Source: Saprospiraceae bacterium (GTDB lineage Bacteria; Bacteroidota; Bacteroidia; Chitinophagales; Saprospiraceae). Taken from it: DNA of 50,733 nt. A program made the translations under genes and the position numbers. The notes beneath the pieces were generated by a model that saw only the letters and a program-made list of their open reading frames with translations, had not been told where the DNA came from and made no database searches. This document shows positions 16,789 through 25,783 of the stretch, one piece after another. The number at the start of each line of letters is the position of its first letter. Within the stretch, counting starts at the first letter, position 1. The stretch covers positions 1 through 50,733 of the forward strand of contig JAHDFX010000013.1 in assembly GCA_020627965.1 (NCBI GenBank), read 5' to 3'.

Positions 16789-17274
16789 ATGACGGAATTA
16801 TATCATGATACGCCATTGGGATTTGTACAGATTCATTGTAGTGAGCAAGGTATCACCGCTTTGAAATTTCTGGATGATTACCAGCCTGTAGAGGCAGAAA
16901 AACTTTTAAGGTGTGCAAATGAAAGTCTTCCTTTGCTTTCGCAATGTGCAAACGAGCTAGACGAATATTTCTCAGGAAAAAGGAATAGCTTTGATGTTGC
17001 GATAGACAGGACTGATGCTACAGATTTTCATCGGGAAGTTTGGTCTGCTGTTGTACAAATTCCTATAGGTGAAACACGTACTTATGCCCAAATTGCACAG
17101 CAACTTAACAGACCTAAAGCTGCTCGTGCTGTCGGTCGGGCAAATGCCTTGAATCCTCTGGCTATTTTAGTGCCTTGCCATCGGCTTATCGGTTCAGACG
17201 GGAAGCTTAGAGGTTATGCTTATGGCTTGGAAAGGAAGCAGGCTTTGCTGGATTTGGAAGCTAAGTTGTTTTAG
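16789..17274 (+). CDS. ogt: Methylated-DNA--protein-cysteine methyltransferase
   Basis: This 161-residue suicide enzyme removes O6-alkyl groups from guanine by transfer to its own cysteine. The active-site PCHR motif is at residues 129-132 (C130), preceded by the DNA-binding helix RAVGRANALNP with its arginine finger. The length fits Ogt, with no AraC-type Ada domain. A short N-terminal domain precedes the catalytic half. It is probably a housekeeping repair gene. Confidence 0.93.
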   Translation: MTELYHDTPLGFVQIHCSEQGITALKFLDDYQPVEAEKLLRCANESLPLLSQCANELDEYFSGKRNSFDVAIDRTDATDFHREVWSAVVQIPIGETRTYAQIAQQLNRPKAARAVGRANALNPLAILVPCHRLIGSDGKLRGYAYGLERKQALLDLEAKLF

Positions 17275-17383
17275 AACGTGTTTAATCATGAATGATGAAT
17301 TTTTTTACTGAGTTCTTTGTACATTCATGGGATGAGTCTTTGAATTGGATTATTAGTAATTAGTTAAAACTTCACCATACACT

Positions 17384-17500
17384 ATGCAAGAACAACCACC
17401 TCCTATTTTCCGTTCCTGGCAACAATTCTATGCCTTTGTGCTGATTATGCACGTTATTGTTATCACTTTGTTTTACCTATTTACCAAGTTGTATGAATAA
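17384..17500 (+). CDS. Small single-helix membrane protein overlapping the symporter gene
   Basis: The ATG at 17384 opens 38 codons (MQEQPPPIFRSWQQFY..., ending TKLYE), with one hydrophobic helix over about residues 17-34. The stop codon at 17498-17500 overlaps by eight bases the start of the downstream sodium:solute symporter at 17493, which is the signature of translational coupling. It is too short to be found by length-based gene calling. Its position and topology suggest an accessory subunit or assembly factor of the symporter, analogous in principle to small subunits of other solute transporters. That role is inference. No ribosome-binding site stands out, as is usual in this phylum. 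Confidence 0.6.
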   Translation: MQEQPPPIFRSWQQFYAFVLIMHVIVITLFYLFTKLYE

Positions 17501-19214
17501 TTTAGACTGGCTCGTGCTAGGCATAACACTCGCCTATATTATCGGTTATGGTATATGGAAAGCGCGCGGTATCAAGACAACGGAGGGCTATCTGCTGGGC
17601 AAGCGAGAACTGAAATGGTATACTATTGGGCTTTCTATTGTGGCAACACAGGCTAGCGCTATTACCTTCCTATCTACGCCCGGACAGGCTTTTGAGGAGG
17701 GGATGGGTTTTGCTCAATTTTATTTTGGGATGCCGATTGCTATGGTTATTTTATCGGCTGTCTTTATTCCGGTATTCTATCGGATGAAAGTGTATACGGC
17801 TTATGAATTTCTGGAAACTCGTTTCGGATTACCTACCCGTATGCTGACCGCCTTTTTGTTCTTGTTGTCCAGAGGAATGGCAGCAGCGATTACCGTTTAT
17901 GCACCAGCAATTATCCTGTCTTCTATTATGGGCTGGAGCCTCAATAGCACCATTCTTATCATGGGTGCGCTGGTGATATTTTACACATTCATTGGCGGTA
18001 CAAATGCAGTTAGTCAAACACAGAAACAGCAAATGATTATCATCCTTACAGGAATGGTGATCGCATTTTTTATTTTAATTCAATTATTGCCAGCAGATAT
18101 TGGTTTTAATGATGCCGTTCGTGTGGCAGGCAAAACAGGTAAGCTGGAAGTGGTGAATTTTGAATTTGACTGGAACAATAAATATAATATATGGACAGGC
18201 ATATTTGGTAGTACTTTTCTTTTTCTGTCCTACTTTGGAACGGATCAATCTCAGGTACAACGTTATTTATCCGGGAAATCATTGCGAGAAAGCCGACTGG
18301 GTTTATTGTTTAACGGGCTTTTCAAAGTTCCGATGCAGTTTTGTATTCTGTTTTTAGGAGCGATGATTTTTGTCTTTTATCAATTCCAACAACCGCCTGT
18401 TTTTTTTAATTCGGCTGCCGTCAATAAGATTAATCAGACAGAATATGCGGATGAATTTGCTCATTTGGAAATAGCTCACTCTACTAATTTTCAATTAAAA
18501 CAAGAAAAAATCCGTTATCTCGTAGATGTCATGAAAACGGATGATGACAAGGAAATTGCACAGGCAGAACTGGCACTAAATCAATTGCAGACAGAAAGCG
18601 ATGCAATCAAATCTCAAGTCCGTCAACTAATTGAAAAATCCGGCATTAATGTAAAGTCTAAGGATTCTGATTATGTGTTTATTTCTTTTGTTTTAAATTA
18701 TTTGCCGCATGGCTTAATAGGCTTATTATTGGCAGTGATTTTTTCGGCCGCTATGTCTACCACTGCATCCGAATTAAATGCATTGGCAACAGCCACCACA
18801 ATTGACTTTTACAAACGAGCCATCGTTACCAAGATGGATGACCAACATTACCTAAAGGCATCCAAACTGTTTACACTAGGTTGGGGAATATTGATTCTTA
18901 TTTTTGCGGCTTCGGTCTCTTTGTTTGATAATTTGATCGAGGCTGTGAATATTGTGGGTTCCATTTTTTATGGTACTATTTTAGGTATTTTTCTGGTCGC
19001 TTTCTTTTTGAAACGAGTTGGTGGAAAAGCCGTTTTTATAGCGGCTTTGCTAGCTGAGGTCTTGGTGATTACTGTCTTTGTACTCGATAAGTATGAGATA
19101 TTGAATATTGCTTATTTGTGGTTAAATCTGATCGGATGTGTGTTGGTGATTTTGCTGGCTTCTTTGATAGAGCAGACTCGCCCGACGCCCCCCTTACCCT
19201 TAGAGCATGTTTAA
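17493..19214 (+). CDS. Sodium:solute symporter (SSS family)
   Basis: The ATG at 17493 gives a 573-residue protein with the SSS architecture: multiple transmembrane helices beginning LDWLVLGITLAYIIGYG. A motif-rich first half includes TTEGYLLGKRELKWYTIG and ATQASAITFLSTPGQAF, and LFNGLFKVPMQ appears midway. It imports a small solute (sugar, amino acid or similar) with sodium. An insertion of about 100 residues between central helices, partly coiled coil (near residues 310-395), separates it from the short textbook members. Upstream codons in the same frame belong to the small ORF region. It is coupled to that small membrane ORF. Substrate unknown. Confidence 0.88.
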   Translation: MNNLDWLVLGITLAYIIGYGIWKARGIKTTEGYLLGKRELKWYTIGLSIVATQASAITFLSTPGQAFEEGMGFAQFYFGMPIAMVILSAVFIPVFYRMKVYTAYEFLETRFGLPTRMLTAFLFLLSRGMAAAITVYAPAIILSSIMGWSLNSTILIMGALVIFYTFIGGTNAVSQTQKQQMIIILTGMVIAFFILIQLLPADIGFNDAVRVAGKTGKLEVVNFEFDWNNKYNIWTGIFGSTFLFLSYFGTDQSQVQRYLSGKSLRESRLGLLFNGLFKVPMQFCILFLGAMIFVFYQFQQPPVFFNSAAVNKINQTEYADEFAHLEIAHSTNFQLKQEKIRYLVDVMKTDDDKEIAQAELALNQLQTESDAIKSQVRQLIEKSGINVKSKDSDYVFISFVLNYLPHGLIGLLLAVIFSAAMSTTASELNALATATTIDFYKRAIVTKMDDQHYLKASKLFTLGWGILILIFAASVSLFDNLIEAVNIVGSIFYGTILGIFLVAFFLKRVGGKAVFIAALLAEVLVITVFVLDKYEILNIAYLWLNLIGCVLVILLASLIEQTRPTPPLPLEHV

Positions 19215-19233
19215 GTAAGTGGCTAAACGTAAA

Positions 19234-21252
19234 TCAATCAATAAAAGTCCAGAAGATACCAAAACGGAAATTCATGTCTCTGGTAGGGTAATTTGGAGCG
19301 ACAATAAGTGTACGTTGCAAAATAGCCTGAGAGATATTTTCCATTTTAACGAAGGCTTCAAAGCGATTAACTTTAAAATCTGCAAAGACATCCACAATCG
19401 GGTAAACGCCTTGATTTACAAAGTCCTGATTGAAGAACTGACCAGTGACAATTTGCCAGTTATCTCCTCTGAAACTGGTATTCATGCGCACATCTGCGCC
19501 TAATTTCATCAGCGCAGCACCTTTGAACAAATTGCCTTGAAAAAATGCACTATGTTGCGACCAAAATCCTGGCAAACGCAGTCCTACTAAATCCGATTGC
19601 TGAAAAACGAAGCGGTTTTCGAGGTGTAATTTCCATAAACTGACATTTCCTTCAATGAAAATCTGAAAAATATTTTTCAACTCTGTTGCCTGTATGGGCA
19701 TTGCCAAAGTATCGTAATAAATCAGGTTATTGATTAAATGGTTTTGAATGCCGCCCTTAAGCTGAAACCGAGAAGTTTTGGATAATTGAATATTGGGAAG
19801 ACTGTACTGTATCCTCAAATTGGTTTCATTGGTTTTCTTGAAATCTGTTTCCCAGACTTGTTCTTGCGATACGAATAACTTTCTCTGTAAGAGATTGGGC
19901 GAATATTGATGCTGTAGCAATTGCCCTTCCAGTTTACCTAATTTGCCGACTTGCAAGCCTGCTTTGCCCCTGAGTAAATAGTCGCCCAGATTGGTACCTA
20001 ATTCATAATATCCGTCAGCTTTTACGTCAAAAACATTTAATATCGAGGTACTTAATTCGGCAGAAACCCGTAGTTCCTGCAATAAATATTCTTCTGGCTC
20101 CTGATTGATAAAAACAAAAGCATGAGAGAGGGCTGGTTTGAAACTAAAAGCCTCATTTTTACCTATGTAAAGAAATGCTCCAAAGCGGTTTTCTATTTTT
20201 CTAATATTTATAAAATGGCGAAGTCCGATTTCATTGGTTTTAAAAATGCCATAGAAGTCCGGTGCTGAAATAGGTGTTGGGTCAGTATCAAAAAACTTCA
20301 ATTGCTCTTTCTGATAACGAAACCGATGCGACAAACCTACGCCCGGACGAGGTGTACGTATATTTCTTCCTGAAGTCTTTACTCGTCTTCTTTTCGGAAG
20401 TGTGTCCAGTTCCGGCACTTTGGGTTCAATTTTTTTATCGGCTTTACGCCAAAGATTGAGATAATGTGAATAAGTAAATTCATCGTAATCATACTCTGTT
20501 TGAGCTGTTTCTCCTAGTGTTACTGGTATTAAGTCTCTTTCTCCTATATAGTCTTCATCCAGTAGATCTGCTTCATTAAAAATACCTCCGTTATTTTGTT
20601 GTTTGATGCGATTACCTGCCCAACTTACCAGTCCATAATACAGATCGTTTTCACTTTTATACCAGCCCGACAAACCAAGATTCGTATGTCGAACACGCTG
20701 ATTTTGATACCCTCCAGCATGAATGATCCTGCCATAATCAACCCCAAGGTTAATTCGGCTATTGATATTTTGGGTAAAGGTGGCTTTCACCAATGCGTTT
20801 TCCTGACTACCTGCTGTATACATGAAATCGGTATGTGGGCTGGCAGTATTGTAAAAACGAATATCATCTGCTTTTTTGGTGTATAGATCGTAATGATGAA
20901 ACCCCATATCTATCCCTTTTCTTACACGTGGCTGATAGACAAGTTGTCGGTGTGGAGAACCAAAATTACCGAGGTGATAATATCCAAATTCCTGTGTAAA
21001 GACCGGATTATAGCGTTGTATGTGATCCATCGTATCTATGATCTCATACACTTGAAATTCATTATCATGAAAGTATTTTACATTGGCTGTGTCGAGTGGT
21101 GGTTGAAACCCTGTAGAGTCTCTGCCCTGACTATAATTCGGGGTGTTATCCCCCAGTCCCTCTATATTGGGAATACCAGGACGTTGAGCTTCGCTGTTTG
21201 TGCATGTTAGCAAAGCAAACAACAACAGGCATATTTTAATTTCACTTCGCAA
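19234..21252 (-). CDS. Putative outer-membrane porin (Porin_10-like)
   Basis: The frame is open upstream to 21384, but a convincing signal peptide (LLLFALLTCTNSEAQ) begins only at about residue 50 of that frame. The best start is the TTG at 21252, giving 672 residues. The mature protein is beta-rich, with repeated short amphipathic strands and a terminal strand ending FWTFID. It matches my recollection of the Bacteroidota putative porin family. Proline- and basic-rich loops (PKRRRVKT) occur mid-protein. The TTG start overlaps by 11 bases the end of the CoiA-like gene upstream. The predicted location is the outer membrane, with diffusion pore function by family. Confidence 0.75.
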   Translation of the reverse strand: MRSEIKICLLLFALLTCTNSEAQRPGIPNIEGLGDNTPNYSQGRDSTGFQPPLDTANVKYFHDNEFQVYEIIDTMDHIQRYNPVFTQEFGYYHLGNFGSPHRQLVYQPRVRKGIDMGFHHYDLYTKKADDIRFYNTASPHTDFMYTAGSQENALVKATFTQNINSRINLGVDYGRIIHAGGYQNQRVRHTNLGLSGWYKSENDLYYGLVSWAGNRIKQQNNGGIFNEADLLDEDYIGERDLIPVTLGETAQTEYDYDEFTYSHYLNLWRKADKKIEPKVPELDTLPKRRRVKTSGRNIRTPRPGVGLSHRFRYQKEQLKFFDTDPTPISAPDFYGIFKTNEIGLRHFINIRKIENRFGAFLYIGKNEAFSFKPALSHAFVFINQEPEEYLLQELRVSAELSTSILNVFDVKADGYYELGTNLGDYLLRGKAGLQVGKLGKLEGQLLQHQYSPNLLQRKLFVSQEQVWETDFKKTNETNLRIQYSLPNIQLSKTSRFQLKGGIQNHLINNLIYYDTLAMPIQATELKNIFQIFIEGNVSLWKLHLENRFVFQQSDLVGLRLPGFWSQHSAFFQGNLFKGAALMKLGADVRMNTSFRGDNWQIVTGQFFNQDFVNQGVYPIVDVFADFKVNRFEAFVKMENISQAILQRTLIVAPNYPTRDMNFRFGIFWTFID

Positions 21253-22318
21253 GGTTATTATTCTTTCTGTACTTACAGGCAAAAGATGTAAAATGTTTTT
21301 CGATATATTCGCCAAAATACATGCAGGCTTCACAGGTTCCATAATCACTGATAGCTTGCTTTTTAATGTATGATAGCTGCCCATATAGTTTATTTCTATT
21401 TTGATATTCAGTTTTCGTCAGGCTCGTTTTCTTACTTGGGAAAATTTCTATTTTGACACCGTTAATATAGATGTAATTTCCATTATGTCCTTTACCGTAT
21501 ATACTCCCATTCCATGATTGACCAGATTGTATTTGAAGAATAATTTTACTTTTTTTACACTGTTGTGCCTTTTGATGAATTTTCATTGGACACAATAAAT
21601 TACCATCACTATCCGGTACAATTATATCACAACCAGCCTGACGTAATTTTTTCGTTTTTTGCTCTTCTATTTTGCGTTGTTCTAAGAGCTTTTGTTTCAA
21701 ATCCCAATGTTTTTCCTGCTCAATTTGTAGATATTTTTCTATTAATTCAGCTTCTCTCTTATTATAAATCCAGCTTTTATTCTCTGTAGAATAGATGACC
21801 TGTTTTCTAAGTTCATCATGTGTAAATCCGTCTTTGAGTTTACTTAAATTAATTTCAATAGCCGAAAAACCTAATTCTTTAATTTTCTCTCGCTTTACTT
21901 CATCAACAAAATGTGTAACAGCTATCTCTATTAATATTCTTTTGCCCTTTAGTTCAGCGATTAAATCAGGTTTTATATTAGCTATGCACACTTCTACACT
22001 TATTTGCTCAAAAGCTACTTTGCAAGATTTTGTAAGTACGATTACTTTCTTGCCTATACTTGTTTTTAAAGGGGGTAAAACGAGTTGTTTTTCTTTTTCG
22101 ATAATATCTTTAGCAACAAGATGTAAAGCCGTTTCTAACCCTCCTTTACAATTGCTTTCCTTGTAATGTGCAAAATGATGAATGTAATTATCGCCTTTTC
22201 TAGCAATTAACCGACTCCCACACTCAGGGCAAACACAATTACAATTCAAGCCTTGCAAAGCTTTTTTAATAGGTATTAGTTTGCCATTTTTTAATCCATA
22301 AGGTAGTTTTGACAACAT
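21242..22318 (-). CDS. Competence protein CoiA-like nuclease
   Basis: This 358-residue protein has an N-terminal zinc-ribbon-like segment (C28, C30, C33, then HHFAH at 47-51). A PD-(D/E)xK-type core follows, with the pattern GGLETALH (E62), PDLIAEL (D118) and EIAVTH (E131), then K141-K144. This arrangement fits the CoiA family, associated with DNA uptake and recombination in naturally competent bacteria. A second half rich in lysine and glutamate may form a coiled coil, and the C-terminus has a further cysteine cluster (CEACMYFGEYIEKHF). It is upstream of the porin gene with an 11-base overlap. No other competence genes are in the window. Confidence 0.6.
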   Translation of the reverse strand: MLSKLPYGLKNGKLIPIKKALQGLNCNCVCPECGSRLIARKGDNYIHHFAHYKESNCKGGLETALHLVAKDIIEKEKQLVLPPLKTSIGKKVIVLTKSCKVAFEQISVEVCIANIKPDLIAELKGKRILIEIAVTHFVDEVKREKIKELGFSAIEINLSKLKDGFTHDELRKQVIYSTENKSWIYNKREAELIEKYLQIEQEKHWDLKQKLLEQRKIEEQKTKKLRQAGCDIIVPDSDGNLLCPMKIHQKAQQCKKSKIILQIQSGQSWNGSIYGKGHNGNYIYINGVKIEIFPSKKTSLTKTEYQNRNKLYGQLSYIKKQAISDYGTCEACMYFGEYIEKHFTSFACKYRKNNNLAK

Positions 22319-22329
22319 GGAAAATGAAG

Positions 22330-22368
22330 TTTAATGGTTATAATTATTTCATTATAAAGACCATTAAA
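22330..22368. promoter_or_regulatory. Long hairpin just upstream of the CoiA-like gene
   Basis: TTTAATGGTTATAAT (22330-22344) can pair with ATTATAA and CCATTAAA (22351-22357, 22361-22368), giving 15 base pairs with a three-base bulge and a six-base loop. It sits 12 bases before the CoiA-like start codon on the minus strand. There is no adjacent T-run, so it may be a leader structure or operator rather than a simple terminator. Confidence 0.55.
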
Positions 22369-22413
22369 TCCTACTTTTTCCATAAATTCTATTCAACTTT
22401 TTAAACAGCAACC

Positions 22414-22428
22414 CAATACGCAGTATTG
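22414..22428. repeat. Palindromic element CAATAC-GCA-GTATTG, copy 1
   Basis: Perfect 6-bp arms around three bases, directly abutting the stop codon of the DUF1963 gene. The same arms with different centres occur at 37544-37558 and 37780-37794. Confidence 0.6.
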
Positions 22429-23229
22429 TCAATGACAAGCCCAGCCAAAGCCCAGTTCTTCTGGATTATCGGGGCTTTGTGTCAAATGCCCAATTCCCAT
22501 ATCACCAAACATATATGGCAGATTATCTTCTGAAGCCAACTGAAATAGCAGCTCCATTATCGTCTCTGTCTTTCTATCTGCCGGATATTCTAATGACTGC
22601 ACCCAATGTGGCCAGCCGAATAGCTTATCTTTTTCAATACACATTCCCATGTTTCTAGCTTCTATTAATTCGTATACCTCGTCAGAAATTTCTAAATCAA
22701 TACCAAGCTCATAGTATTCTTCATAATGCGGATAATCATCTTCTGCTTCCCAGCCAACGATCAGTTTTTCGTCAAAAATCTCACTTATATCAGGCTTTAT
22801 CTCGGCTGAAACCCCGGAAGTTGTAATTTTTCTACAATGATTGCCTTTTGAAAATGGGAAAAATGATTCCAGTTTAGTTTCACTTTCTGAACCACCAGTA
22901 GTAGAATAAAAAAGCTGGATGAGTCCGGTTTCCTTTTTGTCTGGCAAGTCTTCAAGATTCAATTGCAAAAACAACTGCATATGTTTTCTACTGACAGGGC
23001 AGATTGGCCAGTCATCTTCATTTCTTAGATAGGGGAATCCACCTATTTTACTTTTATCAGAAAAGGTGTTTTCATTGGCAGATACTACAGGCAGATAAGC
23101 TTTTCTTTTATGTTGATTGAGTACCTTCATTACTTTATCGAACTCCTCTTCAAAAGGACTTTTTTCTATTTTCTTATCCTCTTTTTTGGGTTTGTCTTTT
23201 CTTCCAAATAGTCTTTGTATGAACTTCAT
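22429..23229 (-). CDS. DUF1963 (YwqG-like) protein
   Basis: This 266-residue cytoplasmic protein has a basic lysine-rich N-terminus (residues about 10-25) followed by the DUF1963 domain. Recognisable elements are the SKIGGFPYL motif, WPICPVSRKHMQLFLQLNL near residue 74, and the C-terminal GDMGIGHLTQ to GFGWACH closing motif. The family is widespread and has no established biochemical role; some members lie beside toxin or immunity genes. A palindromic element abuts its stop codon. There is no clear operon partner on either side. Confidence 0.8.
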   Translation of the reverse strand: MKFIQRLFGRKDKPKKEDKKIEKSPFEEEFDKVMKVLNQHKRKAYLPVVSANENTFSDKSKIGGFPYLRNEDDWPICPVSRKHMQLFLQLNLEDLPDKKETGLIQLFYSTTGGSESETKLESFFPFSKGNHCRKITTSGVSAEIKPDISEIFDEKLIVGWEAEDDYPHYEEYYELGIDLEISDEVYELIEARNMGMCIEKDKLFGWPHWVQSLEYPADRKTETIMELLFQLASEDNLPYMFGDMGIGHLTQSPDNPEELGFGWACH

Positions 23230-23290
23230 TTTGTGAACCGTATTGTTAAATATGAGCTATCCCGAATTTTAAAATTAGTCAGTCAATGTT

Positions 23291-24733
23291 TCAATTTTTT
23301 ATGACTTTATAAGTTCCGCTAACGGTTTCTCCTATCAGTTCTATAAAGTACATTCCTGAAGCAATATTAGCAATAGAAAATGTAAACTGATGCGCTCCAG
23401 CAGTCAATTCAGATTTATTTAACTGTTGTATTAAACGTCCGTTAACATCTAATAGGCGGATGTTGACTTCCTGCGTTGCTGACAATTGAAATTGTAAATT
23501 TAATTCTTCATCAATTGGCTGAGGAAATACTTTGGCGTCAAGCTGTTGTTTTACATCATTATTTGCGACAAGCATAGTCGTACAATTTTCAGGGCTGCCT
23601 AGTGTGGGCATAGCACCACTGATCGTATTATCTATTTTTTCAAATACGTATAAACCAGTCTGCATGTCAGAAACTAAAATATTGCCGGAAGGCAAATAAG
23701 GAAATACACCCCATGCTCCTTTGTATGAATTGTTATTGGCTTCTGGATAAGTATCGTAGAAAAATGTACGCTGTGGGTCAGCCCGATTGGAGATGTCGTA
23801 GACCTGTAAGCCATCATAGTAGTAAGACACATATAGATAGTCTCCTCTGACAATAAGGTTGTGCGGAATAGAAGCAGACTCCGTACTTTCTGCATCAATG
23901 GTCGTCACAACCTCTATATCTGTCGGATCACTTACATCCAGCACCTTGATGGCATAGCCATGATTTTCATCTGCCAGATAGTAATAATCGCCTTCATCTG
24001 ACAACCAGCCAGAGTGATTATAACCCTGATCGACATATTGTGTAAGCGTACCCAAAATTTGCGGATCAGCAGCATTGGTAAAATCAACTATCCAGAATCC
24101 TTCATTCCCCATATTGACATAACCTATATTGTCTCTGACATAGAGATCGTGAGGAAATGGCATATTTACATTATCGATTTGATAATAATCCTGTAATAAA
24201 GTTGGGTTTTCAGGATTTTCTAATGACAATACCCGCATATTGACCCAACCATCTGTAATATGACCAGCAGGTACAGCATAGAGACGAGCCGAAGAAGTAT
24301 CGATAAAAATATTATGACTACGATAGAAAAATTCTGCCGAATCATATACCACAGAAACACTATCCGGCAAATAACTATAATCAATGACCTGCAATGTGCT
24401 TCCTTGCCCTTCATCTGCTACAGCATATAAGTAGCACTGATAATCGTGATAATCGCGATGAATAATAGCAGGCCCCTGCACTGCACCAGGCACAAAAGCT
24501 ACCTGAGTAACATTGTCGGTCTCGGTTACATCAAAGAAATGAGTTCCGTCAGTAGAACCTATGACAGCAAACTCTCTGTTATTGGCAACTATGCCCCAAA
24601 TTTCATTGTAGGTATTATCGAAAGCTGCACTACCCACCAAACTGGGATCATCCCAATTGAACAGTAAATTAGCTTGATTTTGTCCGAAGACTATTATGGG
24701 GAATAGCAATAAACTTGTTAAAATATATTTCAT
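23291..24733 (-). CDS. Choice-of-anchor B family protein with type IX secretion signal
   Basis: This 480-residue secreted protein has a signal peptide ending near FGQNQ (about residue 18) and a beta-propeller of LVIVD-type repeats, with patterns such as WIVDFTNAADP, KVLDVSDP and QVYDISNRADP. The C-terminal domain of about 85 residues includes QQLNKSELTAGAHQFTF and ends FIELIGETVSGTYKVIKN, the hallmark of type A T9SS cargo. It is exported through the type IX pathway to the cell surface. It lies eight bases downstream of the TonB-domain gene and is probably co-transcribed. The choice-of-anchor B class carries no assigned molecular function. Confidence 0.85.
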   Translation of the reverse strand: MKYILTSLLLFPIIVFGQNQANLLFNWDDPSLVGSAAFDNTYNEIWGIVANNREFAVIGSTDGTHFFDVTETDNVTQVAFVPGAVQGPAIIHRDYHDYQCYLYAVADEGQGSTLQVIDYSYLPDSVSVVYDSAEFFYRSHNIFIDTSSARLYAVPAGHITDGWVNMRVLSLENPENPTLLQDYYQIDNVNMPFPHDLYVRDNIGYVNMGNEGFWIVDFTNAADPQILGTLTQYVDQGYNHSGWLSDEGDYYYLADENHGYAIKVLDVSDPTDIEVVTTIDAESTESASIPHNLIVRGDYLYVSYYYDGLQVYDISNRADPQRTFFYDTYPEANNNSYKGAWGVFPYLPSGNILVSDMQTGLYVFEKIDNTISGAMPTLGSPENCTTMLVANNDVKQQLDAKVFPQPIDEELNLQFQLSATQEVNIRLLDVNGRLIQQLNKSELTAGAHQFTFSIANIASGMYFIELIGETVSGTYKVIKN

Positions 24734-24741
24734 ATGATATG

Positions 24742-25539
24742 TTATTTCACCCTGAATTCCCTTTCAATCGTCATAAACTGATCTTCTGCCTGAATAAGTG
24801 CTTTGAAAGTAATAATTGTATTCTTACCTGCTCTTTTAATGTGTTTCGACATTTGTTCGCTTACGTCTCCTCTACTAGATAACTCCTTATATTTTGCTCC
24901 ACGTTCATAAACCATTTCGAGTTCATTGATAGAATAGTTTTTACCGTATAAATCACGGATGTAAATGCGTTGTGTACTTAGTTTCTCTACATCTTTTACG
25001 TTAATTTCATCCTGATGTGCCCCGCCCCAGAATAGTTTATATTCTGGTTTTTCTTTCGTTTCTTCAACTTCTGCTAATCTGAAATTGACCGGCAAATTAA
25101 ATCTTACACTGACTGATTTTCCTTCATGCTGACCAGGCACCCATTTGGGCATTAGCCCTATCACTCGTAATGCTTCCATTCCACAGCCACCTCCTATATC
25201 TCGCTTTACTTCAGGGCGAAGAATCTCGCCTTTTTCATTGATAACAAAAGAAACCAATACCATTCCCTGTATACCTTTTTCTTTGGCTTCTTCCGGGTAA
25301 GTTAGATGCTCACTGATAAACTTTACGAGTTCGTCTTTTGAACAAGCATTTTTTAGTCGGGGCGGTAAATCCATTTCCTCACAACCAGTAAAACGGGGCA
25401 TTACATCAACAATTTTATGTATTATTTCTCCATTAGGTCCCTTTTCAACAGGGATTTTTGGATCGGGTTGCGCAAAAAGACCGACAGAAAATAAGATTGT
25501 CGTCAACAAAACAATACAAGCCTGCATTCTTAGTTCCAT
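24742..25539 (-). CDS. Secreted protein with TonB C-terminal domain
   Basis: This 265-residue protein has an N-terminal signal segment (ACIVLLTTILFSVGLFAQ). A TonB C-terminal domain spans about residues 70-160, with YPEEAKEKGIQGMVLVSFVI and VPGQHEGKSVSVRFNLPVNF. About 100 further residues of unrecognised sequence follow. True energy transducers carry a membrane anchor and proline-rich spacer before the domain. Here the domain follows the signal directly, so it is either a short-span transducer or a periplasmic/lipid-associated relative. It is upstream of the T9SS cargo gene by eight bases, suggesting joint expression. Confidence 0.75.
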   Translation of the reverse strand: MELRMQACIVLLTTILFSVGLFAQPDPKIPVEKGPNGEIIHKIVDVMPRFTGCEEMDLPPRLKNACSKDELVKFISEHLTYPEEAKEKGIQGMVLVSFVINEKGEILRPEVKRDIGGGCGMEALRVIGLMPKWVPGQHEGKSVSVRFNLPVNFRLAEVEETKEKPEYKLFWGGAHQDEINVKDVEKLSTQRIYIRDLYGKNYSINELEMVYERGAKYKELSSRGDVSEQMSKHIKRAGKNTIITFKALIQAEDQFMTIEREFRVK

Positions 25540-25743
25540 GATTTAATTATTCTGATATTTATGTTAGACTTTAAAGGTATTAATTAACAAATTTACATAA
25601 AGAAATGCCAAAATCCATTTCTTTATGAGTTCATAGAGAGCAATCACTTTTAAAAGCGACGATTTTTGTTACTCAAGATAGGCTGTTATTCTTCTATAAG
25701 CATGTCTTATCGGCTTTCTTGGTGTATGTTGAACACAAAACGT

Positions 25744-25751
25744 TATCTTTG
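25744..25751 (+). promoter_or_regulatory. Putative -7 box (TATCTTTG) for the desaturase gene
   Basis: This matches TAnnTTTG, with TTG at 25719-25721 about 22 bases upstream, slightly long for the ideal. The leader to the ATG at 25784 would be about 26 bases. Confidence 0.5.
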
Positions 25752-25783
25752 TAGGAACAATTACAACAAAAATACTTACACTT

